Positions 1-11,649 of a DNA stretch of 50,650 nucleotides are shown here, in pieces. Below the pieces are notes generated by a model. That model was not told the DNA's origin. It saw only the letters and a program-made list of their open reading frames with translations, and did no database searches. The stretch comes from Egibacteraceae bacterium (GTDB lineage: Bacteria > Actinomycetota > Nitriliruptoria > Euzebyales > Egibacteraceae): assembly GCA_040905805.1 (NCBI GenBank), contig JBBDQS010000048.1, forward strand, positions 78,706 through 129,355. The letters run 5' to 3'. The position numbers and the translations under genes are program-made. Numbering within the stretch: position 1 is the first letter of the stretch; the number at the start of each line of letters is the position of its first letter.

Positions 1-26
1 AGCGACCGCCATGGAGGTGCTGAGAC

Positions 27-4169
<4,143 letters not shown>

Positions 4170-4180
4170 GGCCGATTTGA

Positions 4181-4186
4181 TACCGT
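4181..4186 (+). promoter_or_regulatory. -10 box for a leaderless mRNA
   Basis: TACCGT ends 9 nt before the ATG at 4196, and no Shine-Dalgarno sequence precedes that ATG. The spacing fits transcription starting at or next to the start codon. The same arrangement recurs at 8109, 22464 and 36850. Confidence 0.5.
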
Positions 4187-4195
4187 CTCGGTGCC

Positions 4196-5836
4196 ATGGT
4201 GCTGCCCTCCGTCCCGCCGCCGCCGGACGAACCCGGGTGGAGCCGCCCGTCCGAGCGGGCGCGTCCCGGCTTGCCGACGTGGCTGCTGCCGGCTTTGCTG
4301 CTCGTCGTGCTCGTCGCCTTGGCGGTGCTCGGCATGCTCTCCTACACCCAGCGCCAGGAGGTCGAGCGGCTGCGCGCCGATCTGACCGAGGCCGAGGAGC
4401 GGATCGCCGAGCTCGAAGCCGGGCGGGCCGCGGGGGGCGGAGGGCTCGGTGAGCTGCTCGACGACCTCTTCGGCGGCGGGGACGGGGACCTTGACGGGCT
4501 GCTCGACGGGCTGCTGGACGGCGACCTGGATCTCGAGGGGCTGTTCGGGGGGCTGCTCGGCGGGGCCGGCGGCCTGGAGGACCTGCTGGGCGGCGCCGGC
4601 GGCGCGGACCTGACCCGCTGCCTGGCCGGCGGCGGGGCGGATGGCATGCTCGGCGGCGACGACCCGATCGTGGCCGACGACCTCGACGAGCAGGTCGACG
4701 CGGCCGTCGAGCGGGTCGAGGCCATGCGCGGCCTGGCGTTCCAGGAGCCCGTCGAGACCGAGCTGGTGCCCACCGCGGAGTTCGTCGCGCGCATCACCGA
4801 GCTGGTCAGCGAGGACTACACCGCCACCGACGCCGACCGCGACCGGCGGGTGCTCGCCGCGCTCGGGGCGGTGGAGCGCGACGCGGACATGCGTGCGCTC
4901 ATCCTCGACCTCGTCGGCGAGCAGGCGGCCGGCTTCTACAGCACCGACACCGGGGAGCTCGTCGTCGGTGCCGACGACCCCGCCGCACCGCTACGCCCTG
5001 CCGGTCTGGTGATCCTCGCCCACGAGCTGCAGCACGCCGCCGCCGACCAGAACCTCGGCCTGCCGGTGGACCACCACGACGGCGACGGTGGCGACGAGGC
5101 ACGTGCCGGCCTGGCCCTGGTGGAGGGCGACGCGACGCTGTTCATGCAGCAGTTCGCCCTCGGCGCCCTGGAGCTGATGGACCAGCTGGCGATGGCCACC
5201 GACCCGTCGGTGGCAGCCAGCCAGGAGCAGATCACCGGCTTCCCCGAGTACCTCCAGCGCGAGCTGGTCTTCCCCTACACCGAGGGCATGGCGTTCGTGT
5301 GTTCGCTGTACGCCGACGGCGGGTGGCCGGCGGTCGACGCGGCCTACGACGCGCTGCCGACCACGACCGCGCAGATCCTGTGGCCGGAGCGCTACACCGC
5401 CGGGGAGCCCGCGGTCACGGTCGCTGGGCTGGGCGCGCCGGGCGGCTCGTGGTCCCAGGCGCGCACCACCACCTTTGGGGCGGCTGAGCTGCTGTGGTTG
5501 TTCTCCGCGCCCGGCGACGACGCCGGTGCGGGTCTGGACGCGCCCCGTGAGCGGGCTGCGGCGTGGGCGGGTGGGCAGCTGGAGCTGTGGACCGACGGGG
5601 CCGACAGCGCGGTGGGCATCGCCCTGGCGCAGCGTGCCGACGAGCCCGACCTCTGCGCATCGATGGCCGCCTGGCACGCCGCCGCGTTCCCCGACGCGCA
5701 GTCGGTCTCCACCACCGGGGACGAGGCGCTGGCCGCCCGCGGGCAGGACCAGCACACCGTCGTCGTGTGCGCCGGCGACCGCGTGCGCGTCGGCGTCGCC
5801 CCGGACCTCGCCACCGCCCGCCAGGTGGCGGGCTAG
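4196..5836 (+). CDS. Membrane-anchored HExxH metallopeptidase-like protein
   Basis: Unrecognised protein of 546 aa. It has one N-terminal membrane segment (about 28-50), a short coiled coil (RQEVERLRADLTEAEERIAELEA), and a low-complexity Gly/Leu/Asp region (about 80-150) of repeated GLLDGLLDGDLD-like units. An extracytoplasmic domain with HELQH at 276-280 follows, inside ILAHELQHAAADQNLGLP, which is a zinc-metallopeptidase HExxH motif. A third zinc ligand cannot be assigned by eye; ALVEGDA (about 305) resembles the downstream Glu helix of gluzincins. No substrate can be named. The gene is probably expressed as a leaderless mRNA and its stop overlaps the next start by one base, so it heads a short operon with the DUF192 and nitrobindin-like genes. 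Confidence 0.6.
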   Translation: MVLPSVPPPPDEPGWSRPSERARPGLPTWLLPALLLVVLVALAVLGMLSYTQRQEVERLRADLTEAEERIAELEAGRAAGGGGLGELLDDLFGGGDGDLDGLLDGLLDGDLDLEGLFGGLLGGAGGLEDLLGGAGGADLTRCLAGGGADGMLGGDDPIVADDLDEQVDAAVERVEAMRGLAFQEPVETELVPTAEFVARITELVSEDYTATDADRDRRVLAALGAVERDADMRALILDLVGEQAAGFYSTDTGELVVGADDPAAPLRPAGLVILAHELQHAAADQNLGLPVDHHDGDGGDEARAGLALVEGDATLFMQQFALGALELMDQLAMATDPSVAASQEQITGFPEYLQRELVFPYTEGMAFVCSLYADGGWPAVDAAYDALPTTTAQILWPERYTAGEPAVTVAGLGAPGGSWSQARTTTFGAAELLWLFSAPGDDAGAGLDAPRERAAAWAGGQLELWTDGADSAVGIALAQRADEPDLCASMAAWHAAAFPDAQSVSTTGDEALAARGQDQHTVVVCAGDRVRVGVAPDLATARQVAG

Positions 5837-6168
5837 TGGCCGTGCTGGTCTGCAACGGGCGCGTGCTCGGACCGTTGGAGCTGGCCACGTCGATCGACGC
5901 CCGCACCCGTGGCCTGCTCGGCCGCGACGGCATCGCGGGCGCGATGCTGCTCAGCCCCGCCACCATGGTCCACACCATCCGGATGCGCTTCGACATCGAC
6001 GTCGCCTTCTGCGACCGCGACCTGGTCGTGCTGCGCACGGTGACGATGCGCCGCCATCGACTGGCCCGACCTGTGCGACACACGCGTGCGGTGCTGGAGG
6101 CCGAGGCGGGCGCCTTCGCCCGGTGGGGGCTGACCCCCGGCGCGCGCCTGCAGGTGCGCGATGGGTGA
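5836..6168 (+). CDS. DUF192 family protein
   Basis: Small 110-aa protein of the DUF192 fold. It shows the family pattern RTRGLLGRDGI, then a short hydrophobic AMLL, then a Met/Asp-rich core (VHTIRMRFDIDVAFCDRD). The family's function is unknown; members are often secreted or linked to other enzymes. No signal peptide is visible. The GTG start overlaps the upstream stop as TAGTG, and its own stop lies 8 nt inside the next gene, so translation of the three genes is probably coupled. The protein is slightly shorter than many relatives, which fits the missing export signal. Confidence 0.8.
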   Translation: MAVLVCNGRVLGPLELATSIDARTRGLLGRDGIAGAMLLSPATMVHTIRMRFDIDVAFCDRDLVVLRTVTMRRHRLARPVRHTRAVLEAEAGAFARWGLTPGARLQVRDG

Positions 6169-6637
6169 GTCCCCCGCCCTGCACGAGGCGCTGGGTCCTC
6201 TGGCGTTCCTGCTCGGCGCCTGGGAGGGCACCGGGGCGGGGGAGTACCCCACGATCGCGTCCTTCGCCTACCGCGAGCAGGTCGCGTTCACCCACGTCGG
6301 CAAGCCGTTTCTCGCCTACACCCAGCGCACCTGGGCCGAGGACGACGGCCGCCCGCTGCACGCCGAGTCCGGCTACCTGCGCCACACCGGCGCCGGCGCG
6401 GTCGAGCTCGTGCTCGCCCACCCGACGGGCATCGTCGAGGTCTACGCCGGGCACGTCTCGGCCACGTCCCTGCGTCTGGCGACCATGACCGTGGGCACCA
6501 CCCCGACCGCCAGGCGGGTCGACGCGCTGGAGCGCGACATCGACGTCGACGGCGACCAGCTGTCCTACGCGGTGCGCATGGCCGCGGTCGGCCGGCCGCT
6601 GACCCACCACCTGGCGGCGACCCTGCGGCGCGCGTAG
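6161..6637 (+). CDS. Nitrobindin-like heme-binding protein (FABP-like)
   Basis: 158-aa ten-stranded beta-barrel protein of the nitrobindin/THAP4 C-terminal family, which binds ferric heme and reacts with nitric oxide or peroxynitrite. Family hallmarks are LLGAWEGTGAGEYPTI at the N-terminus, FTHVGKPFLAYTQRTW, PLHAESGYLR, and a C-terminal HHLAATLRR holding the His expected to ligate heme iron. Length is normal. The start is an ATG overlapping the DUF192 stop by 8 nt. It ends 7 nt short of the convergent fumarase gene. The assignment is by recognisable motifs; heme binding itself is inferred from the family. Confidence 0.85.
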   Translation: MGESPALHEALGPLAFLLGAWEGTGAGEYPTIASFAYREQVAFTHVGKPFLAYTQRTWAEDDGRPLHAESGYLRHTGAGAVELVLAHPTGIVEVYAGHVSATSLRLATMTVGTTPTARRVDALERDIDVDGDQLSYAVRMAAVGRPLTHHLAATLRRA

Positions 6638-6644
6638 CCCGCGG

Positions 6645-8045
6645 TCAGAGCACCCCGCCCTCGGTCATGCGCCGGTTGTCCAGGATGCGGTCGACCTCGT
6701 CGTCGGCCAGCACGCCGGCGGCCTTCACGACGTCGCGCAGCGGGCGGTCCTCCACCAGGGCCTGCTTCGCGAGCTCCGCGGACCGGTCGTAGCCGATGGC
6801 GGGCACCAGCGCGGTGACCGTCGACAGGTTGCGCTCGGCCAGCTCGGTGCAGCGCTCCACGTTCGCGGTGATCCCATCGATGCACCGCTCGGCGAAGCTC
6901 ACCGAGGACCGTGCCAGCAGGCGGACGGACTCGAGCACGTTGCGCGCCATCATCGGGATGTACACGTTGAGCTCGAACGCCCCGGACATGCCTCCCACCG
7001 TGGTGGCGGTGTCGTTGCCGATCACCTGCGCGGCCACCTGCGTGACCGACTCGGGGATCACCGGGTTGACCTTGGCCGGCATGATCGAGCTGCCCGGCTG
7101 GATCTCCGGGAGGCGGATCTCCCCAAGCCCTGTGCGCGGTCCGGAGCCCATCCAGCGCAGGTCGTTGGCGACCTTCGTCAGCGACACCGCCACGACCTTG
7201 CACGCGCCGCTGACCTCGACCAGGGCGTCGCGGGCCCCCTGGGCCTCGAAGTGGTTCGTGGCCTCGCGCAGCGCCGGGATCCCGGTGGTCCGGCGCAGCT
7301 CGGCGATGACCCCCGCGGTCATGCCCGCCGGGGCGTTCAGTCCCGTGCCGACCGCGGTGCCCCCGAGCGGCAGCTCGGCCAGGCGCTCCAGGGTTGCCTC
7401 CACCCGCGCCGCGCCCAGCTCCACCTGCCGGGCGTAGCCGGAGAACTCCTGGCCGAGCGTGACGGGTGTGGCGTCCATGAGGTGGGTGCGTCCCGGCTTC
7501 ACGATCGCCGCGAGCTCCTCGGCCTTGGCGGTCAGGGCCACCCGCAGTCGCGTCAGGGCGGGGAGCAGGCCTGTCGCGACCGCTTCGTAGACCGCCAGGT
7601 GCACGGCCGTGGGGAACACGTCGTTCGACGACTGGCCGGCGTTGACGTGGTCGTTGGGATGCACGGGGTCGCGGGAGCCGAGCCGGCCGCCGAGGAGCTC
7701 GATCGCCCGGTTGGCGATCACCTCGTTGGCGTTCATGTTCGAGCTGGTGCCCGACCCGGTCTGGAAGACGTCCACGACGAAGTGCCCGTCGAGCTCGCCC
7801 GCGGCGACCTCGGCAGCGGCCTGCGAGATGGCCCGGAACTGCGGGTCGTCCAGCAGCCCCTGTCCGTGGTTGACGGTTGCCGCGGCCGCCTTGACCAGTC
7901 CGAGCGCCCGCACGAGCTCGGGGGGGATGCCCTGCCCCGAGATCGGGAAGTTGACCACGGCCCGCTGTGTGGAGGCGCCGTAGTAGGCGTCGGCGGGCAC
8001 CTCCATCGGCCCCATCGAGTCGCGTTCGGTGCGGGTGTCGGCCAT
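6645..8045 (-). CDS. fumC: Fumarate hydratase class II
   Basis: 466-aa homotetrameric fumarase of the aspartase/fumarase superfamily, interconverting fumarate and L-malate in the TCA cycle. Supporting motifs are [14 protein letters not shown] near 95-108, the active-site region around [14 protein letters not shown], and the superfamily signature [12 protein letters not shown]. Length is standard. The N-terminus [26 protein letters not shown] matches the family start. The divergent gene begins 78 bp away, so the promoter region is shared. Aspartate ammonia-lyase is the main alternative, but N-terminus and length favour fumarase. Confidence 0.93.
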   Translation of the reverse strand: MADTRTERDSMGPMEVPADAYYGASTQRAVVNFPISGQGIPPELVRALGLVKAAAATVNHGQGLLDDPQFRAISQAAAEVAAGELDGHFVVDVFQTGSGTSSNMNANEVIANRAIELLGGRLGSRDPVHPNDHVNAGQSSNDVFPTAVHLAVYEAVATGLLPALTRLRVALTAKAEELAAIVKPGRTHLMDATPVTLGQEFSGYARQVELGAARVEATLERLAELPLGGTAVGTGLNAPAGMTAGVIAELRRTTGIPALREATNHFEAQGARDALVEVSGACKVVAVSLTKVANDLRWMGSGPRTGLGEIRLPEIQPGSSIMPAKVNPVIPESVTQVAAQVIGNDTATTVGGMSGAFELNVYIPMMARNVLESVRLLARSSVSFAERCIDGITANVERCTELAERNLSTVTALVPAIGYDRSAELAKQALVEDRPLRDVVKAAGVLADDEVDRILDNRRMTEGGVL

Positions 8046-8108
8046 CCTGGGCGTCTCCTGGTCGGTCCTGCGGCGGTGGTTCGAGCCTACTCAACACGGA
8101 CGTCCCGA

Positions 8109-8114
8109 TAGGCT
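8109..8114 (+). promoter_or_regulatory. -10 box for a leaderless mRNA
   Basis: TAGGCT ends 9 nt before the ATG at 8124, with no ribosome-binding sequence between. It sits in the 78-bp region divergent from fumC. Confidence 0.5.
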
Positions 8115-8123
8115 GGCGGGCAC

Positions 8124-8780
8124 ATGACGACCCTCCTGCTCATCCGCCACGCCACGACCGCCGCGACCGGCAAGCGCCTCGGGGGCCGTACGCAGGCCAG
8201 CCTGGACGACGGTGGTCGCGCCCAGGCCCGAGCCGCCGCGGACCGTCTGGCGGACCTGCCGCTGAAGGCGGTCTACGCCAGCCCTCTGGCCCGCACGCAC
8301 GAGACCGCGGCCATCGTCGCTGCGCCGCACGAGCTGGCGGTCGAGCACGCGGACGGGCTGCTCGAGGTCGAGTACGGCCGCTGGACGGACCGGCCCCTGA
8401 AGCAGGTCGCCCGCACCAAGCTCTGGCCGGTGATCCAGGCACGACCGTCGCTGGTGCGCTTCCCCGAGGGCGAGACGATCCGTGCCGCGCAGCTGCGCGC
8501 CGTCGAGGCCATCGAGGAGATCGTGGCGCGCCACGCCAAGGACCTGGTCGCGGCCGTCAGCCACGCCGACGTCATCAAGGCGGTGGTGGCCTTCTACCTC
8601 GGACAGCCGCTCGACCTGTTCCAGCGCCTGCAGGTCAGCCCGGCCTCGGTGACCGCCCTGGCCCTGTCCCCGGGCGGGCAGCCCGCGCTGCTGCGCTTCA
8701 ACGACGACGGGCCGCTCACCCCCGAACGGTTCCGCAGACCGCGCCCCGAGCCGGCCAAGAAAGGCGCCACCCGTGGGTGA
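8124..8780 (+). CDS. Histidine phosphatase, MSMEG_4193 type
   Basis: 218-aa member of the phosphoglycerate-mutase-like histidine phosphatase superfamily. The catalytic His lies in LLIRHATTAATGKRLGG, followed by YASPLARTHETAAIV and the second catalytic His in VSHADVIKAVVAFYL. The sequence matches the actinobacterial MSMEG_4193 subfamily, whose substrate is unknown. The next two genes encode DUF3090 and the SCO1664 family; the three are a conserved actinobacterial unit often found near the mycothiol gene mshC, although mshC is not here. Stop and next start overlap by 8 nt. Confidence 0.88.
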   Translation: MTTLLLIRHATTAATGKRLGGRTQASLDDGGRAQARAAADRLADLPLKAVYASPLARTHETAAIVAAPHELAVEHADGLLEVEYGRWTDRPLKQVARTKLWPVIQARPSLVRFPEGETIRAAQLRAVEAIEEIVARHAKDLVAAVSHADVIKAVVAFYLGQPLDLFQRLQVSPASVTALALSPGGQPALLRFNDDGPLTPERFRRPRPEPAKKGATRG

Positions 8781-9294
8781 GTCCTTCGAGCTCGACAACG
8801 TGGACTGGATCACCGCCGGCGCCATCGGTGAGCCGGGTCGGCGCACCTTCTACCTCCAGGCCCGTCAGGGCGGCGAGCTGGTGGTGCTGCTCGTCGAGAA
8901 GGCGCAGGTGCGCACCCTCGCGCAGCTCTCGCAGGAGCTGCTGGCCCGCGTGGACGTCACCGTCACCCCCGACGACCTGGACACGACCGGGCAGGCGCTG
9001 CTGGATCCGGCCGTGCCGGCGTGGCGGGCGGGCTCGATGAGCCTCGGCATGGACGACGAGGGGGAGCGGTTCCTGCTGGAGGCGGAGGAGCTGCCCGAGG
9101 CGGACGAGCCCGACGAGCCGGCCAGCGCCCGGTTCTGGATGAGCCGGGACCAGCTCATCGCCCTGGCGGCCTACGCGGCCTTCGCCGTCGAGGCCGGCGC
9201 CCGCGAGTCGTGCCGGCTCTGCTCGCGTCCCATCGACCCCATCCACGGTCACGTGTGCCCCTCCATGAACGGGCACGGACCCCTCACCGTGTGA
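8773..9294 (+). CDS. DUF3090 family protein
   Basis: 173-aa protein of the actinobacterial DUF3090 family (MSMEG_4192-like), function unknown. The N-terminal part is beta-rich (GEPGRRTFYLQARQGGELVV) and the C-terminus carries a probable zinc site, CRLCSRPIDPIHGHVCP. The GTG start at 8773 overlaps the upstream phosphatase, and the next gene begins one base after its stop, so the three are surely co-translated. The conserved trio implies a shared role, but nothing in the sequence identifies a reaction. Confidence 0.88.
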   Translation: MGESFELDNVDWITAGAIGEPGRRTFYLQARQGGELVVLLVEKAQVRTLAQLSQELLARVDVTVTPDDLDTTGQALLDPAVPAWRAGSMSLGMDDEGERFLLEAEELPEADEPDEPASARFWMSRDQLIALAAYAAFAVEAGARESCRLCSRPIDPIHGHVCPSMNGHGPLTV

Positions 9295-9295
9295 C

Positions 9296-10024
9296 GTGCA
9301 GATCGACGAGGAGGTCGTGGGGCAACTGCGGGAGGCGCCCCTCACCGTGCTCGGCTATGTCGCCGAGGCGAGCAACCACACCATGCTGGTGCGGCTGGAC
9401 GACGCCGACGACGGGCCCCTGGCGATCTACAAGCCGCGCGCCGGCGAGCGTCCCCTGTGGGACTTCCCGACGGGCACGCTGTGCCAGCGCGAGGTCGCGG
9501 CCTACGCGGTGAGCGAGTTCCTCGGGTGGGAGGTCGTGCCGCCCACGGTGCTGCGCGACGGGCCGATGGGGGCCGGCTCCGCGCAGCTCTTCGTCCCCCA
9601 CGACCCGGCCCGCCACTACTTCGCGCTGGTCGAGGACGCCCGCTTCCACCCGGCGCTCGCCCGCCTGGCGGTCTTCGACCTGCTGGTGAACAACGCGGAC
9701 CGCAAGGGCAGCCATGTCCTGCGCGGGGAGGACGGCCACCTGTGGGGCATCGACCACGGGCTCACGTTCCACGTCCAGATGAAGCTGCGCACCGTCATCT
9801 GGGAGCTCGGCGGGACCGCGCTCGAGGCGGCGTGGCGTGCGGACATCACCCGGCTGCGCACCGCCCTCGACGACCCTGAGCAGGCCCTGCGCCGCCGCCT
9901 GGATGCGCTGCTGAGCCCGGGCGAGGTCGCCGCGCTCGGGCTGCGCGCCGCCGCGCTGTCCGAGGCGTCGGCCCTGCCGGTGGTCGACGCCCCCCGTCGT
10001 GCCTACCCCTGGCCGCCGCTCTAG
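9296..10024 (+). CDS. SCO1664 family kinase-like protein
   Basis: 242-aa protein related to the phosphatidylinositol 3/4-kinase-like fold. It keeps an ATP-lysine region (GPLAIYKPRAGERPLWDFP), a catalytic-loop-like VFDLLVNNADRKGSHVL (Asn-Asp-Arg) and a metal-binding-like WGIDHGLTFH. This is the actinobacterial SCO1664 family, third member of the phosphatase/DUF3090 trio. Whether it phosphorylates a protein or a small molecule is unknown. The GTG start is one base after the DUF3090 stop. Confidence 0.85.
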   Translation: MQIDEEVVGQLREAPLTVLGYVAEASNHTMLVRLDDADDGPLAIYKPRAGERPLWDFPTGTLCQREVAAYAVSEFLGWEVVPPTVLRDGPMGAGSAQLFVPHDPARHYFALVEDARFHPALARLAVFDLLVNNADRKGSHVLRGEDGHLWGIDHGLTFHVQMKLRTVIWELGGTALEAAWRADITRLRTALDDPEQALRRRLDALLSPGEVAALGLRAAALSEASALPVVDAPRRAYPWPPL

Positions 10025-10060
10025 ATCGCGTAGGGTACGGGCCGCGACGAGGAGGTCACC

Positions 10061-10330
10061 GTGAGCCGCCGGTTCCGCTACTACACCTTGCCCGCAGGCG
10101 TCGCCAGCACCCGGGAGGGCCCCGTGGTGATCCGCGTCGAGGCGGGCCAGGACTACGAGCTGTTCGAGTCGGTCCAGGACGGGCAGTGGGTGCAGGACAA
10201 CGCCGCATACGAGTACGTGCACGGGTCCCACGATGTCGAGCAGCGCGACGCCGCCGCGGTCCGCGCGCTGCTGGCCGACCTGGTCGGCGCAGATACCGCC
10301 GACCGGCTGGTGCCGCGACCCAAGAGCTGA
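10061..10330 (+). CDS. Hypothetical protein, 89 aa
   Basis: Small soluble protein beginning MSRRFRYYTLPAGVAS, with no family I recognise. It is acidic, has no cysteine and no membrane segment. GTG start with GGAGG at 10051-10055; a TAGGGT -10-like box lies at 10031-10036. It stands between the SCO1664 gene and ilvA and could be co-transcribed with ilvA, 14 bp downstream. The gene is supported by start signals and actinobacterial codon use only. Confidence 0.65.
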   Translation: MSRRFRYYTLPAGVASTREGPVVIRVEAGQDYELFESVQDGQWVQDNAAYEYVHGSHDVEQRDAAAVRALLADLVGADTADRLVPRPKS

Positions 10331-10344
10331 CCGGCCCGAGCCCC

Positions 10345-11547
10345 ATGGCCCTCGTCACCCTGGAAGACGTCACGCGCGCCGCTGGACGGCTCGCCGGTGT
10401 GGTGCAGCAGACCCCGGTCGAGGAGTCCCGTGCCGTCAGCGGGCTGGCGGGGCACCCCACCGTGCTGAAGTGCGAGCATCTGCAGCGCACGGGCTCGTTC
10501 AAGATCCGCGGGGCCTACAACCGCATCGCGGGACTCTCCGATCGGGAGCGGGAGCGGGGCGTGGTGTGCTCCTCGGCCGGCAACCACGCGCAGGGTGTGG
10601 CGCTGTCGGCGGCGCTGGTGGGTGTGCCCGCCACGGTGTTCATGCCCGTCGGTGTGCCGCTGCCCAAGCTTGAGGCCACCCGTGGCTACGGCGCGACGGT
10701 GGTGCTCGCCGGCGACAGCTACGACGACGCCCACGCCGCCGCGCAGGCGTGGACGAGGGAGCACGAGGCGACGTTCGTGCACCCCTTCGACCATCTCGAT
10801 GTCATCGCCGGGCAGGGCACGATCGGCCTGGAGCTGCTCGAGCAGGTGCCCGACCTCGGTGCGGTGCTCGTGCCGGTCGGTGGGGGCGGACTGGTCTCGG
10901 GCATTGCGGCGGCGATCAAGGCGGTGCGCCCGGAGGTGCGGGTGATCGGGGTGCAGGCGGCCGGAGCGGCAGCCGTGCCGGCCTCCCTCGCGGCCGGGGC
11001 GCCCCGCACGCTGCCGGAGACGACCACCTTCGCCGACGGCATCGCGGTCAGGACACCGGGTGCGTTGACGCTCGCGCACATCGCCGCCCACGTCGACGAG
11101 GTCGTCACCGTCAGCGACGAGGCGATCGCCCGAGCCGTGCTCGTGCTGGTGGAGCGGGCCAAGCAGGTCGTCGAGCCGGCTGGTGCGGCCGGGCTGGCGG
11201 CGTTGCTCGAGGGGGTGACCATGGGCGCGGGAACCGTCGTGCCGGTGCTCGCCGGCGGCAACGTCGACCCGCTCCTGCTGGCGCGCCTCCTGCAGTCCGG
11301 GCTCTTCGAGGAGGGCCGCTACTTCGCCTTCCGCACCCGGCTGCGCGACCGGCCAGGCGCACTGTCGCACCTGCTGGCGCTCATCGGCGACGCCGGCGCG
11401 AACGTCGTCGCGATCTCCCACCACCGCCTGGGCACGCGCCTGGGAGTTTTGGAGGTCGAGGTGCAGATCGAGGTCGAGGCGCGCGGCCACGACCACATCC
11501 GCCAGCTGGAAGGGTCGCTCACCGCCGCCGGCTACCCCGTCAGCTGA
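10345..11547 (+). CDS. ilvA: Threonine ammonia-lyase with C-terminal ACT domain
   Basis: 400-aa PLP enzyme converting L-threonine to 2-oxobutanoate and ammonia, feeding isoleucine synthesis or threonine catabolism. The PLP lysine is in TGSFKIRGAYNR, with the substrate loop SSAGNHAQGVA and the glycine-rich phosphate loop PVGGGGLVSGI. A single C-terminal ACT domain begins at about FAFRTRLRDRPGALSHLL. This short, single-ACT form is the catabolic-type (TdcB/IlvA2) layout common in actinobacteria rather than the long biosynthetic enzyme. ATG at 10345 is the first sensible start; the frame is open upstream through the previous gene. Confidence 0.92.
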   Translation: MALVTLEDVTRAAGRLAGVVQQTPVEESRAVSGLAGHPTVLKCEHLQRTGSFKIRGAYNRIAGLSDRERERGVVCSSAGNHAQGVALSAALVGVPATVFMPVGVPLPKLEATRGYGATVVLAGDSYDDAHAAAQAWTREHEATFVHPFDHLDVIAGQGTIGLELLEQVPDLGAVLVPVGGGGLVSGIAAAIKAVRPEVRVIGVQAAGAAAVPASLAAGAPRTLPETTTFADGIAVRTPGALTLAHIAAHVDEVVTVSDEAIARAVLVLVERAKQVVEPAGAAGLAALLEGVTMGAGTVVPVLAGGNVDPLLLARLLQSGLFEEGRYFAFRTRLRDRPGALSHLLALIGDAGANVVAISHHRLGTRLGVLEVEVQIEVEARGHDHIRQLEGSLTAAGYPVS

Positions 11548-11589
11548 CTGCGTCGAGGCTCCCGCGCCCGAAGGCGCGCACCCCGCGCA

Positions 11590-11606
11590 CCGCGAAAGGC
11601 TCGCGG
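11590..11606. terminator. Hairpin between convergent genes
   Basis: CCGCGA and TCGCGG form a perfect 6-bp stem around a 5-nt loop between the convergent ilvA and ethylmalonyl-CoA mutase genes. There is no T-run, so termination is only suggested. Confidence 0.35.
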
Positions 11607-11649
11607 CGCCCCTGTCAGGCGCTCATGGAGCGAAGTGGTAGCGCCCCAA

